Of a DNA stretch of 26,788 nucleotides, positions 8,284 to 16,539 are shown piece after piece; position 1 is the first letter of the stretch, and each line of letters begins with the position of its first letter. The position numbers and the translations under genes were made by a program. Under the pieces are notes generated by a model. It saw only the letters and a program-made list of their open reading frames with translations. It ran no database searches and was not told where the DNA came from. The stretch is from Solobacterium sp. Lineage in GTDB: Bacteria; Bacillota_I; Bacilli_A; Erysipelotrichales; Erysipelotrichaceae. The stretch is from contig JABZMB010000013.1 in the NCBI GenBank assembly GCA_015256455.1, forward strand, positions 1 to 26,788. The letters are read 5' to 3'.

Positions 8284-8312
8284 TTGAAAACTGTACTTTT
8301 AACCATTAAAAT
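8284..8312 (+). promoter_or_regulatory. Sigma-A type promoter for the XRE-TM-RCC1 gene
   Basis: TTGAAA (8284-8289) and TAAAAT (8307-8312) are separated by 17 nt. A start of transcription near 8319 would leave a very short leader with the AGGAGG ribosome site at 8321-8326, upstream of the ATG at 8336. Confidence 0.7.
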
Positions 8313-8335
8313 AGAAAGGCAGGAGGTAAACACGA

Positions 8336-10408
8336 ATGCTAAATAAATTACCAGAGAAATTAACACTGCTTAGAAAACATTACGGTCTTTCACAGGGTGA
8401 TGTAGCAACAAAAATTAATGTGAAGTTTACCGATTATATGAATTGGGAAAATGGTAACAGTATCCCATCAATATCAAATATTCGTAAGTTATCTATGTTG
8501 TTTGGTATTCCGGTTGAATCTTTTATTGATAATCGTAAGGAAATTGAATTGTCTGAGGTAAAGGTAGTACCACCAGTACAACCAGAGTCAAAACCAGAGC
8601 CAGAACAAAAACTAGATGAAACATTAAAGACGGGAACAATTCATACACAACGAGTTAATTCTGTTAAAAATGACTTAGGTAGTACACGTGTAATGGATGC
8701 AGGTAAGATTAAGACTGCCGCAAAGGCTATCGACACAAACCAGCCTAAAAAACAAGATAGTCAAAATAATCGTAAGAAGATTTCTTATGCGATTATTGCT
8801 GGATGCTTGGTTGCGGTTATCGCAGTTATCGCAATTATCCTACGCTTTACAGCTGGTGGAAAGTCAAATTTCACTGTAGAAGTTTCTGAACTAAACCGTA
8901 TCGCAGAAGGAGATACCTATACATTATTTATCAATAAGAATAATGCTTTAGAAGTGTATGGTGATTTCCAGTATAAGAATGAGTTCCAAGATGTTGTACA
9001 GGTTAGTGCGTATGGAAGTCATGCGGTTGGACTTAAGAAAGATGGTACAGTCGTAACAACCGATAAGAATGAGGAAGTTGCGAAGTGGAAGAATATCAAG
9101 GCTATCGCTGCTGGCAAAGACCATACGGTTGGTTTAACAAGTGATGGTAAAGTTCTTTGTGCGGGTAGTGAACTTGCATGTCAGGTCAGTGATTGGACAG
9201 ATGTAGAGAGTGTCTACGCTGGAGATGATGTCACATTTGCGATTGTAAATGGACAAGTGAAGGTGTCAGGTAACTCTGCAAACTTTAGTACTATTAATGA
9301 CGCAAAGAAGTTAGCCGTTGGAGAATCACAAGTACTTGTTTTAAAGAAAGATGGCAGCGTTTCTGCTGTATCCCTAAAGGGAAACAGTACAAGTGATGTG
9401 TCTAGTTGGGCTAAGATTGCGTCAATTGCGGTTGGTAAAAACTATGTAGTTGGTGTACATGAAGATGGTACAGTGAGTGTTGTTTCAGAGGATAAGGACT
9501 TAAAGGAAACAGTTGAAGCTTGGACAGATGTGAAGTACATTGCAGCGTATGATGATACGTTAGTAGCTTTCAATCGTTCGGGTAAGATGTATGGCTATGG
9601 AGATAACTCCAGTAGTCAGTACGATAATTCATTTAAGACAGACGCAAAACAGCTATCTCAAGTGAAGAACATTACATTCACGGTCACAACAGCGAATGTA
9701 AATATCGCTTGGGATCCAGTTGAAAATGCGGATTACTATGAATTAACTGTTAATACGAATCCAATTACAGAACATAAGAATATTATTTCAAATAGCGATA
9801 GTATCGCATCCTCATCGCTCAAAGATGGAGAGACATACGTTGTAACAATCACAGCACATTCCAAGAAGGAAGATAAGTATAAGACAAGTGAGAAGACTTC
9901 TATTAACTTTGCATATAGCGCAAAGACAGTACAGCTGAACTCACCAACAGATATTACTGCGACTGGATTGCAGAATGCATGGCACTTTGCATGGTCTGCT
10001 GTAGAGAATGCGGATAAGTATAACATCTCAATTGATGGAACAGTTGCGGCATCTAATGTAGAAGGAACATCCATTACGATTGATGGAATCTCATTTGCGG
10101 AAGGCTCTGAGCATGAGATTAGTATTACAGCTCTCTCATCAAATCCAGCATACACAGAAAGTGTGCCAACAAAGGCTAAGATGAAGTATACTATCAGCAA
10201 AGGTAAGATTAAGGTTAATCTTGAAAAACCAGATGGTAGCAGTGCCGGTTCAAAGACATATGAGCTCAATGTAGGTTCATACTATATTCAAAATATTATC
10301 AAACCTAGTGATATCCCAAGTGGATTCAAACTGTCAACTGAACCTGTTCAAGCTGAAGTTATGAATGGGCAAACAACAGAAGTAACGATTAAATTAGAAG
10401 CGAATTAA
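8336..10408 (+). CDS. Membrane-spanning XRE-HTH protein with RCC1-like repeats and FN3-like domains
   Basis: A 690-residue multi-domain protein. Residues 6-65 form a Cro/XRE-type helix-turn-helix (LTLLRKHYGLSQGDVATKIN). A polar, Pro-rich linker (about 70-147) leads to one membrane helix at 148-170, preceded by NRKK, so the HTH is cytoplasmic and the rest is outside. Residues 185-445 hold about five RCC1-like propeller repeats (VSAYGSHAVGLKKDGTV, IAAGKDHTVGLTSDGKV, LAVGESQVLVLKKDGSV, IAVGKNYVVGVHEDGTV). Two fibronectin-III-like domains follow (about 446-527 and 535-618; both contain a W-(D/S)-x-V-E-N-A-D motif), then a small beta-rich domain (623-690). It has its own promoter and AGGAGG ribosome site. 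I do not recognise it as a named family; RodZ has a similar HTH-TM plan but a different outer part. A transmembrane regulator or envelope scaffold is possible. A GYF_2-like gene follows after 16 nt. Confidence 0.8.
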   Translation: MLNKLPEKLTLLRKHYGLSQGDVATKINVKFTDYMNWENGNSIPSISNIRKLSMLFGIPVESFIDNRKEIELSEVKVVPPVQPESKPEPEQKLDETLKTGTIHTQRVNSVKNDLGSTRVMDAGKIKTAAKAIDTNQPKKQDSQNNRKKISYAIIAGCLVAVIAVIAIILRFTAGGKSNFTVEVSELNRIAEGDTYTLFINKNNALEVYGDFQYKNEFQDVVQVSAYGSHAVGLKKDGTVVTTDKNEEVAKWKNIKAIAAGKDHTVGLTSDGKVLCAGSELACQVSDWTDVESVYAGDDVTFAIVNGQVKVSGNSANFSTINDAKKLAVGESQVLVLKKDGSVSAVSLKGNSTSDVSSWAKIASIAVGKNYVVGVHEDGTVSVVSEDKDLKETVEAWTDVKYIAAYDDTLVAFNRSGKMYGYGDNSSSQYDNSFKTDAKQLSQVKNITFTVTTANVNIAWDPVENADYYELTVNTNPITEHKNIISNSDSIASSSLKDGETYVVTITAHSKKEDKYKTSEKTSINFAYSAKTVQLNSPTDITATGLQNAWHFAWSAVENADKYNISIDGTVAASNVEGTSITIDGISFAEGSEHEISITALSSNPAYTESVPTKAKMKYTISKGKIKVNLEKPDGSSAGSKTYELNVGSYYIQNIIKPSDIPSGFKLSTEPVQAEVMNGQTTEVTIKLEAN

Positions 10409-10424
10409 TTGCAAGGAGAAACAC

Positions 10425-10631
10425 ATGGACAGACTTTGGTATTATACAAAACGAGGTAGCACAGAAAAATTTGGCCCATTTACAGATGCGGAATTAGTGC
10501 AGTTCATCAAACAAGAAATTCTTTGCAAGGATGATTATATCTGGATGCCTGATTTGAAGAATTGGTTGGAAATATCAAATTCAATCTATGCAATCTATTT
10601 ACCAACTTCAGATACAACAGTAGAAATATAA
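10425..10631 (+). CDS. Small GYF_2 (DUF4339-type) domain protein
   Basis: A 68-residue protein that is almost entirely one GYF_2-type domain: WYYTKRG near the start, FGPFTDAELVQFI at residues 19-31 and the closing IWMPDLKNWLEI. In other bacteria this domain is usually attached to membrane proteins and is assumed to bind proteins or peptides. Here it stands alone, with the ribosome site AAGGAG 16 nt after the XRE-TM-RCC1 gene, and shares its terminator, so the two products probably work together. Pro-rich sequences, such as the linker of the upstream protein (PPVQPESKPEPE), are the kind of ligand that classical GYF domains bind; whether GYF_2 does the same here is inference. Confidence 0.75.
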   Translation: MDRLWYYTKRGSTEKFGPFTDAELVQFIKQEILCKDDYIWMPDLKNWLEISNSIYAIYLPTSDTTVEI

Positions 10632-10634
10632 AGA

Positions 10635-10677
10635 AAAGAATGTATTTGTAGGAAAGCCCTATAAATACATTCTTTTT
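10635..10677. terminator. Long-stem bidirectional terminator
   Basis: Arms of about 18 nt (10635-10652 and 10658-10675) pair with a single mismatch/wobble around a 5-nt loop, with A-rich and T-rich flanks. It lies between the GYF_2 gene and the convergent exporter genes. Confidence 0.9.
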
Positions 10678-10688
10678 GTATACATGCA

Positions 10689-11120
10689 TTATTTTCTACG
10701 AATGCTTTGAAGTGTTGTTGTACCAATGATTGTACCAAGACTAAGTGCGACAAGAGATAGAATACAATCAAATGCTTGTACTTCTGCTAGTCGGATATTG
10801 CCAGTTACTAGTGATGCGATCATATAGTGGAACATGTCTCCGGGAATCAATGGAATAATGGATGGGTAGATAAAGTAAGCAGTAGGAACCTGAAGCTTAC
10901 GAGACATAAATTCACCATAGAGCGAAGCAGCAAGTGCGGAAATTAAAATGATGACAAAGCGATTATCCAGAAAACTAGAAAGTGAGATATTTACTAAGCG
11001 CACTAAGAATCCACCAAGACCTGCATATAGTAATTTATCTTTGCCATGAATCCCAAAGGTAACACTAAAAGCTAGTGAGGCAATAAAGGAAAATAGTAGA
11101 ATCAATATGTTGTTTACCAT
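10689..11120 (-). CDS. Threonine/serine exporter family, small subunit (ThrE_2 / YjjB type)
   Basis: A 143-residue membrane protein with four to five hydrophobic segments. It matches the ThrE_2 (DUF3815, YjjB-like) half of the threonine/serine exporter family: the central RKLQVPTAYFIYPSIIPLIPG segment (about residues 74-94) with PLIPG is typical. In Corynebacterium the two halves are fused in ThrE; in Firmicutes and in E. coli (YjjP/YjjB) they are separate. The start codon overlaps the end of the larger subunit gene by 7 nt, so they are co-translated on the minus strand. Export of serine, threonine or small dicarboxylates is the family role; the substrate here is not shown. Confidence 0.88.
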   Translation of the reverse strand: MVNNILILLFSFIASLAFSVTFGIHGKDKLLYAGLGGFLVRLVNISLSSFLDNRFVIILISALAASLYGEFMSRKLQVPTAYFIYPSIIPLIPGDMFHYMIASLVTGNIRLAEVQAFDCILSLVALSLGTIIGTTTLQSIRRK

Positions 11121-11890
11121 GCGCCTGTACCTCCCATTAGAATTACAGCAAAGTACATACCAGCTGCTAAAGAGGCACTTTCTAAGAATACATTTAGTAA
11201 TTGTAGGATACCATTGAACTCATGGCCACAGATTAAATTACGAAATGCATTGACTAAAGGGATACCTGGAATCATGAGTAAGCTGATAGAAATCAAAGTC
11301 CACTGTGTATCTGCAATCAATCCTACTCTAACTAAAAGAAAGGATAGAATTGTACCTAAGAACATACTAATAATATTGTTAATAATCTTATCGGTACGTA
11401 GTTTAGAAAGGCCAAGGTTTATCCAGTATAAACAAAATGAAACAAGTGCAGTCGCTATCATATCAGTTGGTTTACCACCTAGAATAAAACAAACACAAGT
11501 GATAGCAAGTACTTGGCATAATAGAGTTGTGACAACACGATACTTCTTTACGTTTTGAGCTTGATCTAGTATATTCTGCAGTTGTTCAGCAGGGATAGGG
11601 TGATTAGCTACTTGGTGCATAATATTGTTTAAAACACGTAACTTTTCCAAGTTGATAGATATTGTAGAAATATCTAACTGTTTCATATATGTATTTCCAT
11701 CAGTACCACGGAAACAAATACTTACATACTGATGTGTCATAACAGTGCTAAGTTCAGTTAACTGATACGCATGTGCATTCTTTTCAATGGCAAACTCTAC
11801 ATGTTCAAGAGTTGAACCGTTCGATAGTAGTGCATGTGCTAGTTTTGTCAGATAATTTAATATCTGTTCCATTTCTAAACGAGTATCCAT
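11114..11890 (-). CDS. Threonine/serine exporter family, large subunit (ThrE / YjjP, DUF1212)
   Basis: A 258-residue protein with a soluble N-terminal part of about 115 residues and about five membrane segments after it. SNGSTLEHVE and LMIPGIPLVNAFRNLICGHEFNG (the latter with the PGIPL motif) identify DUF1212/YjjP. I chose the ATG at 11890 because AAGGAG (11897-11902) lies 6 nt upstream of it; the first in-frame ATG at 11929 adds 13 residues, but its AAGGAG (11933-11938) is only 3 nt away, which is short. The second subunit overlaps the 3' end by 7 nt. The divergent cupin gene begins about 120 nt away. Confidence 0.88.
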   Translation of the reverse strand: MDTRLEMEQILNYLTKLAHALLSNGSTLEHVEFAIEKNAHAYQLTELSTVMTHQYVSICFRGTDGNTYMKQLDISTISINLEKLRVLNNIMHQVANHPIPAEQLQNILDQAQNVKKYRVVTTLLCQVLAITCVCFILGGKPTDMIATALVSFCLYWINLGLSKLRTDKIINNIISMFLGTILSFLLVRVGLIADTQWTLISISLLMIPGIPLVNAFRNLICGHEFNGILQLLNVFLESASLAAGMYFAVILMGGTGAW

Positions 11891-12013
11891 TATGTTCTCC
11901 TTGTTCGGCTTATAGTATATATTCAGCATTCACTCCTTAGCAAGCAAAAATGGAAGAGATAGTAATTCATAGGGTTTTTTAGAAACAATGTTATAGTTAA
12001 GCAGGGTGATAAA

Positions 12014-12652
12014 ATGAAAGAAAAAGTTGGTTCAGTTTATTCGATTGCACAGGATAATCCATGGGTGACAAGCTGTACTGTCTCAAAAGAAGTAATGAGT
12101 CAGGTTAGTTATTATTCACTTGCGGAGAATACAGATATCAGTGCAGAAATCTACCCGTATTACAAATTGATCTATGTTCATACAGGAAAAGCAATCGTCT
12201 ACACAAACGACGACGAGAAGACAGTCAATGTCGGTGAAGCAATTATCGCACATATTAATATCCCTGTAGGAATCAAAACGGATCAAGGAACCATTTATAC
12301 TGAAATCATGATAGGAGAAAATAGTATGATGAACAGCGCAGTAAAACCAGGAGAAGTATTTGGATTAAAGGATTTAGTACCATATCAGGATGGTAAGATC
12401 GTAAACATGGATGTTGCACACAACGAAAAGATGAAATTTGTTGTGATGGCATTCGACGCAGGAACAGGCTTATCTGAACACGCAGCACCAGGCGAAGCAC
12501 TAGTATTTGCGTTAGATGGTAGTGCAACCATTATCTATGAAGGTGTACCACATGAAATTCATGCTGGCGAACAATTCTGCTTTGCAAAGGGTGGCTTACA
12601 CGCAGTAAAAGCAAACGAAAAGTTCAAGATGGCTTTATTATTAACTTTATAA
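12014..12652 (+). CDS. Two-domain cupin protein
   Basis: A 212-residue soluble protein with two cupin-like beta barrels. The C-terminal one (about residues 135-212) has the usual metal-site pattern: His in LSEHAAPGEALVFALDG with the following Glu, and His in FAKGGLHAV. The N-terminal one (about 35-105) keeps the barrel pattern (IYVHTGKAIVY, VNVGEAIIAHINIPVGI) but has fewer metal ligands. Cupins bind metals or small ligands and include isomerases, dioxygenases and sensors; no role can be given. The start has the ribosome site AGGGTG. It diverges from the exporter pair and has its own terminator. Confidence 0.8.
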   Translation: MKEKVGSVYSIAQDNPWVTSCTVSKEVMSQVSYYSLAENTDISAEIYPYYKLIYVHTGKAIVYTNDDEKTVNVGEAIIAHINIPVGIKTDQGTIYTEIMIGENSMMNSAVKPGEVFGLKDLVPYQDGKIVNMDVAHNEKMKFVVMAFDAGTGLSEHAAPGEALVFALDGSATIIYEGVPHEIHAGEQFCFAKGGLHAVKANEKFKMALLLTL

Positions 12653-12659
12653 GAATCGT

Positions 12660-12692
12660 AAAATGTCTCTGTGATAGAGGCATTTTTATTTT
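12660..12692 (+). terminator. Rho-independent terminator of the cupin gene
   Basis: The arms AAAATGTCTCT (12660-12670) and AGAGGCATTTT (12676-12686) pair with one wobble around a 5-nt loop, followed by a T-rich tract. The next gene is convergent, ending at 12719. Confidence 0.85.
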
Positions 12693-12718
12693 TGAGAAAA
12701 AGAAAACTGTATTTTCTA

Positions 12719-13771
12719 TTATAAGAAGAAAGAAAATACAGTGAGAAAGAAACCTACAAACACAAACCAACCTAAGATATATCCCTTTAGATAATGCTTG
12801 CATAACGCAACATATTCACGAATCATTGCGCTTGGCCAGAAGTAGAATGCGATAGGAGCACCAATGCCGATTGCCGGAATATCTAATGATCGACAAAGGA
12901 GTAATGCACGATAGACATGGAAGTTGGAAGTGACTACTGCAATACGCATGCGGCCACCTCTACGCTTGATAATTTCATAGGAATTACGCATGTTTTCAAA
13001 TGTATTAACACTCTTATCTTCCATGATAATTTGATGATTCTTAATCCCTTTATCAATTAGGTATGTACGCATGGCTTCCGCTTCAGATACTTTTTCATCA
13101 GAACCTTGACCGCCAGAAACAACGATATAACAAGAGGATACCGACTTATTAAATACGCGTATCGCCTTATCAAGTCGATTGGCAAGCAGTTTCGTTGGTC
13201 TTAGACCATCGATTAATCCAGCACCTAATACAACAATGTAGTCAAAATCAACATGTCTTGGGAGTACTTGGATGAATATGGAATAGAACATGAATGCGAC
13301 GAATACAAGTGAGATATATAAGACACTAAATCCAAATCCCATTTTAAGCAGAGTTGGGAAATCTTGTATTAGATGAATCGAATGATCTATATAGTTGTTA
13401 ACAGCCACTATCATTGAAGTTATGAAATAAAATTCACCAACTAAGATAAAGATTCCAAACGCTATGGATAGGAAACTTGTAATATGAAACCCTTCCTTAA
13501 GAAGCATCTGTACACTATTTGCCATTAATAAGAATGGAATGATAAATATCAAGAACATAAAGGTAGTGACAAATATACTGGAATATATAGTCGCAATCCT
13601 GTATATGCCTGAATACTGCACAGAGAAAACAAAGAGTGCAAATAATAGGATTAATAAAAATACTGCATTACGAAAGCGTCTAGAATCCTTGAAGAAGGAA
13701 TATAAGAATATCGCAAGTGATACAATCACCATGAATTCTGGTGTAAGAATATAATTCATGAATGTAAACAT
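12719..13771 (-). CDS. YdcF/SanA-type (DUF218) membrane protein
   Basis: A 350-residue protein with about six membrane helices in the first 170 residues, a DUF218 domain at about 176-315, and a last membrane helix at about 330-350. DUF218 motifs are visible: YIVVLGAGL (178-186), VVSGGQGSDE (217-226), MEDKSVNTFENM (250-261) and VVTSNFHVYRA (279-289). Related proteins (YdcF, SanA, ElyC of E. coli) act in the cell envelope; ElyC affects lipid-carrier or peptidoglycan metabolism. A similar envelope role is likely, but the reaction is unknown. No clear ribosome site is seen before the ATG at 13771; the ATG at 13759 (residue 5) is an alternative start and also lacks one. Confidence 0.85.
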   Translation of the reverse strand: MFTFMNYILTPEFMVIVSLAIFLYSFFKDSRRFRNAVFLLILLFALFVFSVQYSGIYRIATIYSSIFVTTFMFLIFIIPFLLMANSVQMLLKEGFHITSFLSIAFGIFILVGEFYFITSMIVAVNNYIDHSIHLIQDFPTLLKMGFGFSVLYISLVFVAFMFYSIFIQVLPRHVDFDYIVVLGAGLIDGLRPTKLLANRLDKAIRVFNKSVSSCYIVVSGGQGSDEKVSEAEAMRTYLIDKGIKNHQIIMEDKSVNTFENMRNSYEIIKRRGGRMRIAVVTSNFHVYRALLLCRSLDIPAIGIGAPIAFYFWPSAMIREYVALCKHYLKGYILGWFVFVGFFLTVFSFFL

Positions 13772-13838
13772 AACAAAATAGTAACATGAATAAAAGTATC
13801 TGTGTGTTAATAATATTAAAAACAGCTTAGTATTCTAC

Positions 13839-13867
13839 TTTTAAGCTTCCTAGAATTACGTTATAAT
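13839..13867 (+). promoter_or_regulatory. Probable promoter of the cysS operon
   Basis: A consensus -10 (TATAAT, 13862-13867) lies just upstream of the T-box leader. The -35 at 17 nt distance (TTTTAA, 13839-13844) is weak. A start near 13874 would fit the 5' end of the leader. Confidence 0.6.
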
Positions 13868-13869
13868 CA

Positions 13870-14074
13870 AATAAACCGTTGATCGGAAATAGTACTACAA
13901 TATACCGGCTTAAGAGAGAGGCACATTTGGTGAGAGTGCTTTGGCAAATGGTGTTGATGGGAATGCCTCCGAGAGGGTCTTCTTGATATGTAGAGAAGGA
14001 CGTTGCACTAATGTTATCAGTGAAATTCTAAAGAGTGGATACGCATAGCGTCTTTTTAAGAAAGACGCTTTTTT
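13870..14074 (+). promoter_or_regulatory. T-box leader, cysteine-specific (specifier UGC)
   Basis: The leader has the parts of a T-box riboswitch in order: stem I base TCGGA/TCCGA (about 13881 and 13968), an AGTA motif (13891-13894), an AGAGA bulge segment (13913-13919), a distal stem CATTTG/CAAATG, and GAA-TGC (13961-13966) as specifier loop with the Cys codon TGC at 13964-13966. The T-box itself is AAGAGTGGATACGCA (14031-14045). Its TGGA (14036-14039) would pair with UCCA at the 3' end of tRNA-Cys, whose discriminator base is U in bacteria. The terminator (14047-14074) competes with an antiterminator in which AAAGA before the T-box pairs with TCTTT after it. Uncharged tRNA-Cys should therefore turn on cysS and the genes after it. 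Confidence 0.92.
14047..14074 (+). terminator. T-box terminator hairpin
   Basis: The arms GCGTCTTT (14048-14055) and AAAGACGC (14061-14068) pair perfectly around a 5-nt loop and are followed by six T. It is the off-state structure of the T-box leader before cysS. Confidence 0.92.
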
Positions 14075-14089
14075 AACAGGAGGAAGAAT

Positions 14090-15424
14090 ATGATCAGACT
14101 GTATAATACAAAGACTTTACAAATTGAAGAGTTCAAACCAATTCACGAAGGACACGTGGACATGTATGTGTGTGGACCAACTGTGTATAACTATGCACAC
14201 ATCGGTAATGCACGACCAATGATTGTGTTTGATGTGCTGAAGCGATTATTTGAAGCAGAAGGATATAGCGTTACGTATGTATCTAACTTCACAGACGTTG
14301 ATGACAAGATTATTAAGAAAGCTGCTGAAGAAAATACAACAGAAGCAGTGATTGCACAGCGATACATTGATGCATACCAGGAAGTACGTACATTACTTAA
14401 TACAGAGCTTCCAGATATTACACCACGTGTTACAGAAACAATGGATAAGATTATTGAATTCATCGACAAACTTGTAAAGACAGGTCATGCCTATGAAGCA
14501 AATGGTGATGTATATTTCTCTGTTGAATCTGTACCAACTTATGGTGAGATTTCTCATCAGCACATGGACCAACTAGAGGCTGGTGCTCGCATTGAAACAA
14601 ACGACCAAAAGAAAAATCCATATGACTTTGCGCTATGGAAAAAGACAGATATGGGTATTAAGTGGAATTCTCCATGGGGAGAAGGTCGTCCTGGTTGGCA
14701 TACGGAATGTGTTGTCATGATCAACGACAATATTGGTGATTGCATCGATATTCACGGTGGTGGTATGGACTTGAAGTTCCCTCACCACGAAAATGAAGCT
14801 GCTCAACAAGAAGCTATGCATGGCAATACACTGGCTAACTATTGGGTGCATAATGCCATGGTAAATATCGATGGACAAAAGATGTCTAAGTCATTAGGTA
14901 ATACAATGTGGGCAAAGGATGTTGTGTTATCTTTAGGTACAAATCTAACAAGATGGTTAGTATCTTCAGTACATTATCGTAAGGAATTGAACTTCTCTGA
15001 TGAGACAATCGAAACTGCACGTAAGGAATTAGATAAGGTGTTAACACCACTCAAGCAGTCATATATCAAAGCTGCACTTGCGGATTATGTCATGGGAGAT
15101 GATTATGACAAGGAATCATATCGTGCATTCTTGGATTGCTTGGATGATGATATGAATACACCAAATGCGTATGCGGTTATCTTTGAAACTGTGAAGAAGT
15201 TAAATCAAACTTTACGTCAAAGAGAAATTGACTTTGCACAGTTAACTCTGTACAGCAATGCTGTGGAAAAGATGTTGAATGTATTGGGAATTGTTGTGGA
15301 TAAACCAGCAATTGGCAAAGCAGAGAAAGAATTATTTGCGAAGTGGAATCAAGCTAAGGCAGATAAAGACTTTGATAGTGCTGATAAGTACCGTAATGAA
15401 TTAGTGGAAAAGGGCTTATTGTAA
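14090..15424 (+). CDS. cysS: Cysteinyl-tRNA synthetase
   Basis: A 444-residue class I aminoacyl-tRNA synthetase that charges tRNA-Cys. The Zn ligands are Cys28 (YVCGPTVYNYAHIGN), Cys207, His232 and Glu236 (PHHENEA). The HIGH motif is HIGN (37-40) and the KMSKS motif is at 264-268. It is slightly shorter than the usual 460-470 residues, mainly at the C-terminal end. AGGAGGA (14078-14084) gives a strong ribosome site. It is preceded by a Cys-specific T-box and overlaps mrnC by one base (TAATG), so the T-box controls the whole operon. Confidence 0.97.
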   Translation: MIRLYNTKTLQIEEFKPIHEGHVDMYVCGPTVYNYAHIGNARPMIVFDVLKRLFEAEGYSVTYVSNFTDVDDKIIKKAAEENTTEAVIAQRYIDAYQEVRTLLNTELPDITPRVTETMDKIIEFIDKLVKTGHAYEANGDVYFSVESVPTYGEISHQHMDQLEAGARIETNDQKKNPYDFALWKKTDMGIKWNSPWGEGRPGWHTECVVMINDNIGDCIDIHGGGMDLKFPHHENEAAQQEAMHGNTLANYWVHNAMVNIDGQKMSKSLGNTMWAKDVVLSLGTNLTRWLVSSVHYRKELNFSDETIETARKELDKVLTPLKQSYIKAALADYVMGDDYDKESYRAFLDCLDDDMNTPNAYAVIFETVKKLNQTLRQREIDFAQLTLYSNAVEKMLNVLGIVVDKPAIGKAEKELFAKWNQAKADKDFDSADKYRNELVEKGLL

Positions 15425-15798
15425 TGAACCCATTAGAATGTAATGGTAGAACACTAGCCTTTCTTGGGGATGCGGTGTGGTCTCTTGCAGTGCGTGACTT
15501 CTTGGTTCAAGAAGGGCAGGGCAAAGGAAAGATGCTACAAAAGCTAAGTATTTCCTTTGTTTCCGCAAAATCGCAAGCAAGATTCTATTCGCTTCTTCAT
15601 GAGGAAAACTTCTTTACCGAAGAGGAAGAAGCGACGTATCACCGTGGACGCAATGGGAATACAGGTAGTGTTCCAAATAATACGGATGTTGTGACATATC
15701 GTATGTCGACAGGATTTGAGGCAATCTTAGGTGCTTTATATCTTGAAAACAAGCAAGACCGTATTAGACAAATTTGGGACAAAGTACGGACACTTTAG
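15424..15798 (+). CDS. mrnC: Mini-ribonuclease III
   Basis: A 124-residue single RNase III domain without a double-stranded-RNA-binding domain. The catalytic acidic motifs are AFLGDAVW (Asp16) and GFEAILGALYL (Glu99). MrnC in Bacillus matures 23S rRNA ends together with ribosomal protein L3 and acts as a homodimer. The start overlaps the cysS stop by one base, and rlmB follows after 11 nt, the same order as in Bacillus subtilis. Confidence 0.96.
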   Translation: MNPLECNGRTLAFLGDAVWSLAVRDFLVQEGQGKGKMLQKLSISFVSAKSQARFYSLLHEENFFTEEEEATYHRGRNGNTGSVPNNTDVVTYRMSTGFEAILGALYLENKQDRIRQIWDKVRTL

Positions 15799-15809
15799 GG
15801 AGGACTTCT

Positions 15810-16526
15810 ATGGCACAATTTGTGTACGGGAAAAATGTTGTAAAACAGATGTTGATGGATAACTCCAAGATCAAACAGATTTACATGTCAGTAGATGATA
15901 GAGATGTAGAGCAGTTGGCTAGAAAACAACGAGTACAACTCAAAAGAGTGGATAAGAAGACATTAACCCAGATGACAAAGACAGACCGTCATCAAGGTGT
16001 TGTGGCCGAAGTTGATCCATATCGTCTATATAGTGTGGATGAAATCGTGCAGAGTGTTTCCGAGGATGGTAAGGGTCTTATTATCATGTTAGATGAATTA
16101 GAAGATCCACATAACTTGGGGGCGATATTGCGTACAGCTGATGCAATCGGTGCTACTGGTGTCATCTTTAAGAAGACCAATGCAGTAGGCTTAACGCCTA
16201 CCGTCGCAAAGGTTAGTGCTGGCGCAATTGATACCGTGAAATGTGCTTCTGTAACCAATCTTTCCAGGACACTAGAAGACCTTCAGAAAAAAGGTTGGTG
16301 GGCTGTTGGAACGGATATGGATGGACAGGACTATCGTTCTGTAAAGTATGATTTCAATACAGTGTTGATTATTGGAAATGAAGGTAAGGGTATCTCAAGA
16401 CTCCTGCGTGAGAAGTGTGACTTTGTGGTATCACTACCAATGAGAGGAAAGATTGAATCGTTGAATGCGGCAGTTTCTGCTGGTATTCTAATGTATTCGA
16501 TTTACAACATGCGTTTCCCACTATAG
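15810..16526 (+). CDS. rlmB: 23S rRNA (guanosine-2'-O)-methyltransferase RlmB (TrmH/SpoU family)
   Basis: A 238-residue SPOUT methyltransferase. It has the substrate-binding N-terminal domain (residues 1-72) and the knotted catalytic domain with LDELEDPHNLGAILRTADA (motif 1, Asn102 and Arg108), IIGNEGKGIS (motif 2, Glu191) and LPMRGKIESLNAAVSAGI (motif 3, Ser217-Leu218-Asn219). The family methylates G2251 of 23S rRNA (E. coli numbering). GGGAGGA (15798-15804) directly after the mrnC stop decides for the ATG at 15810; an in-frame ATG at 15774, inside mrnC, is not used. Other SpoU-family targets cannot be fully excluded, but the gene order (YacO position) supports RlmB. Confidence 0.92.
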   Translation: MAQFVYGKNVVKQMLMDNSKIKQIYMSVDDRDVEQLARKQRVQLKRVDKKTLTQMTKTDRHQGVVAEVDPYRLYSVDEIVQSVSEDGKGLIIMLDELEDPHNLGAILRTADAIGATGVIFKKTNAVGLTPTVAKVSAGAIDTVKCASVTNLSRTLEDLQKKGWWAVGTDMDGQDYRSVKYDFNTVLIIGNEGKGISRLLREKCDFVVSLPMRGKIESLNAAVSAGILMYSIYNMRFPL

Positions 16527-16539
16527 GGGGGAGTGTTGT

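Noticed and set aside
9736..10269. Long minus-strand open frame of 177 codons inside the XRE-TM gene
   Set aside because: It is the antisense shadow of the FN3-like coding region, without ribosome site or recognisable domain.
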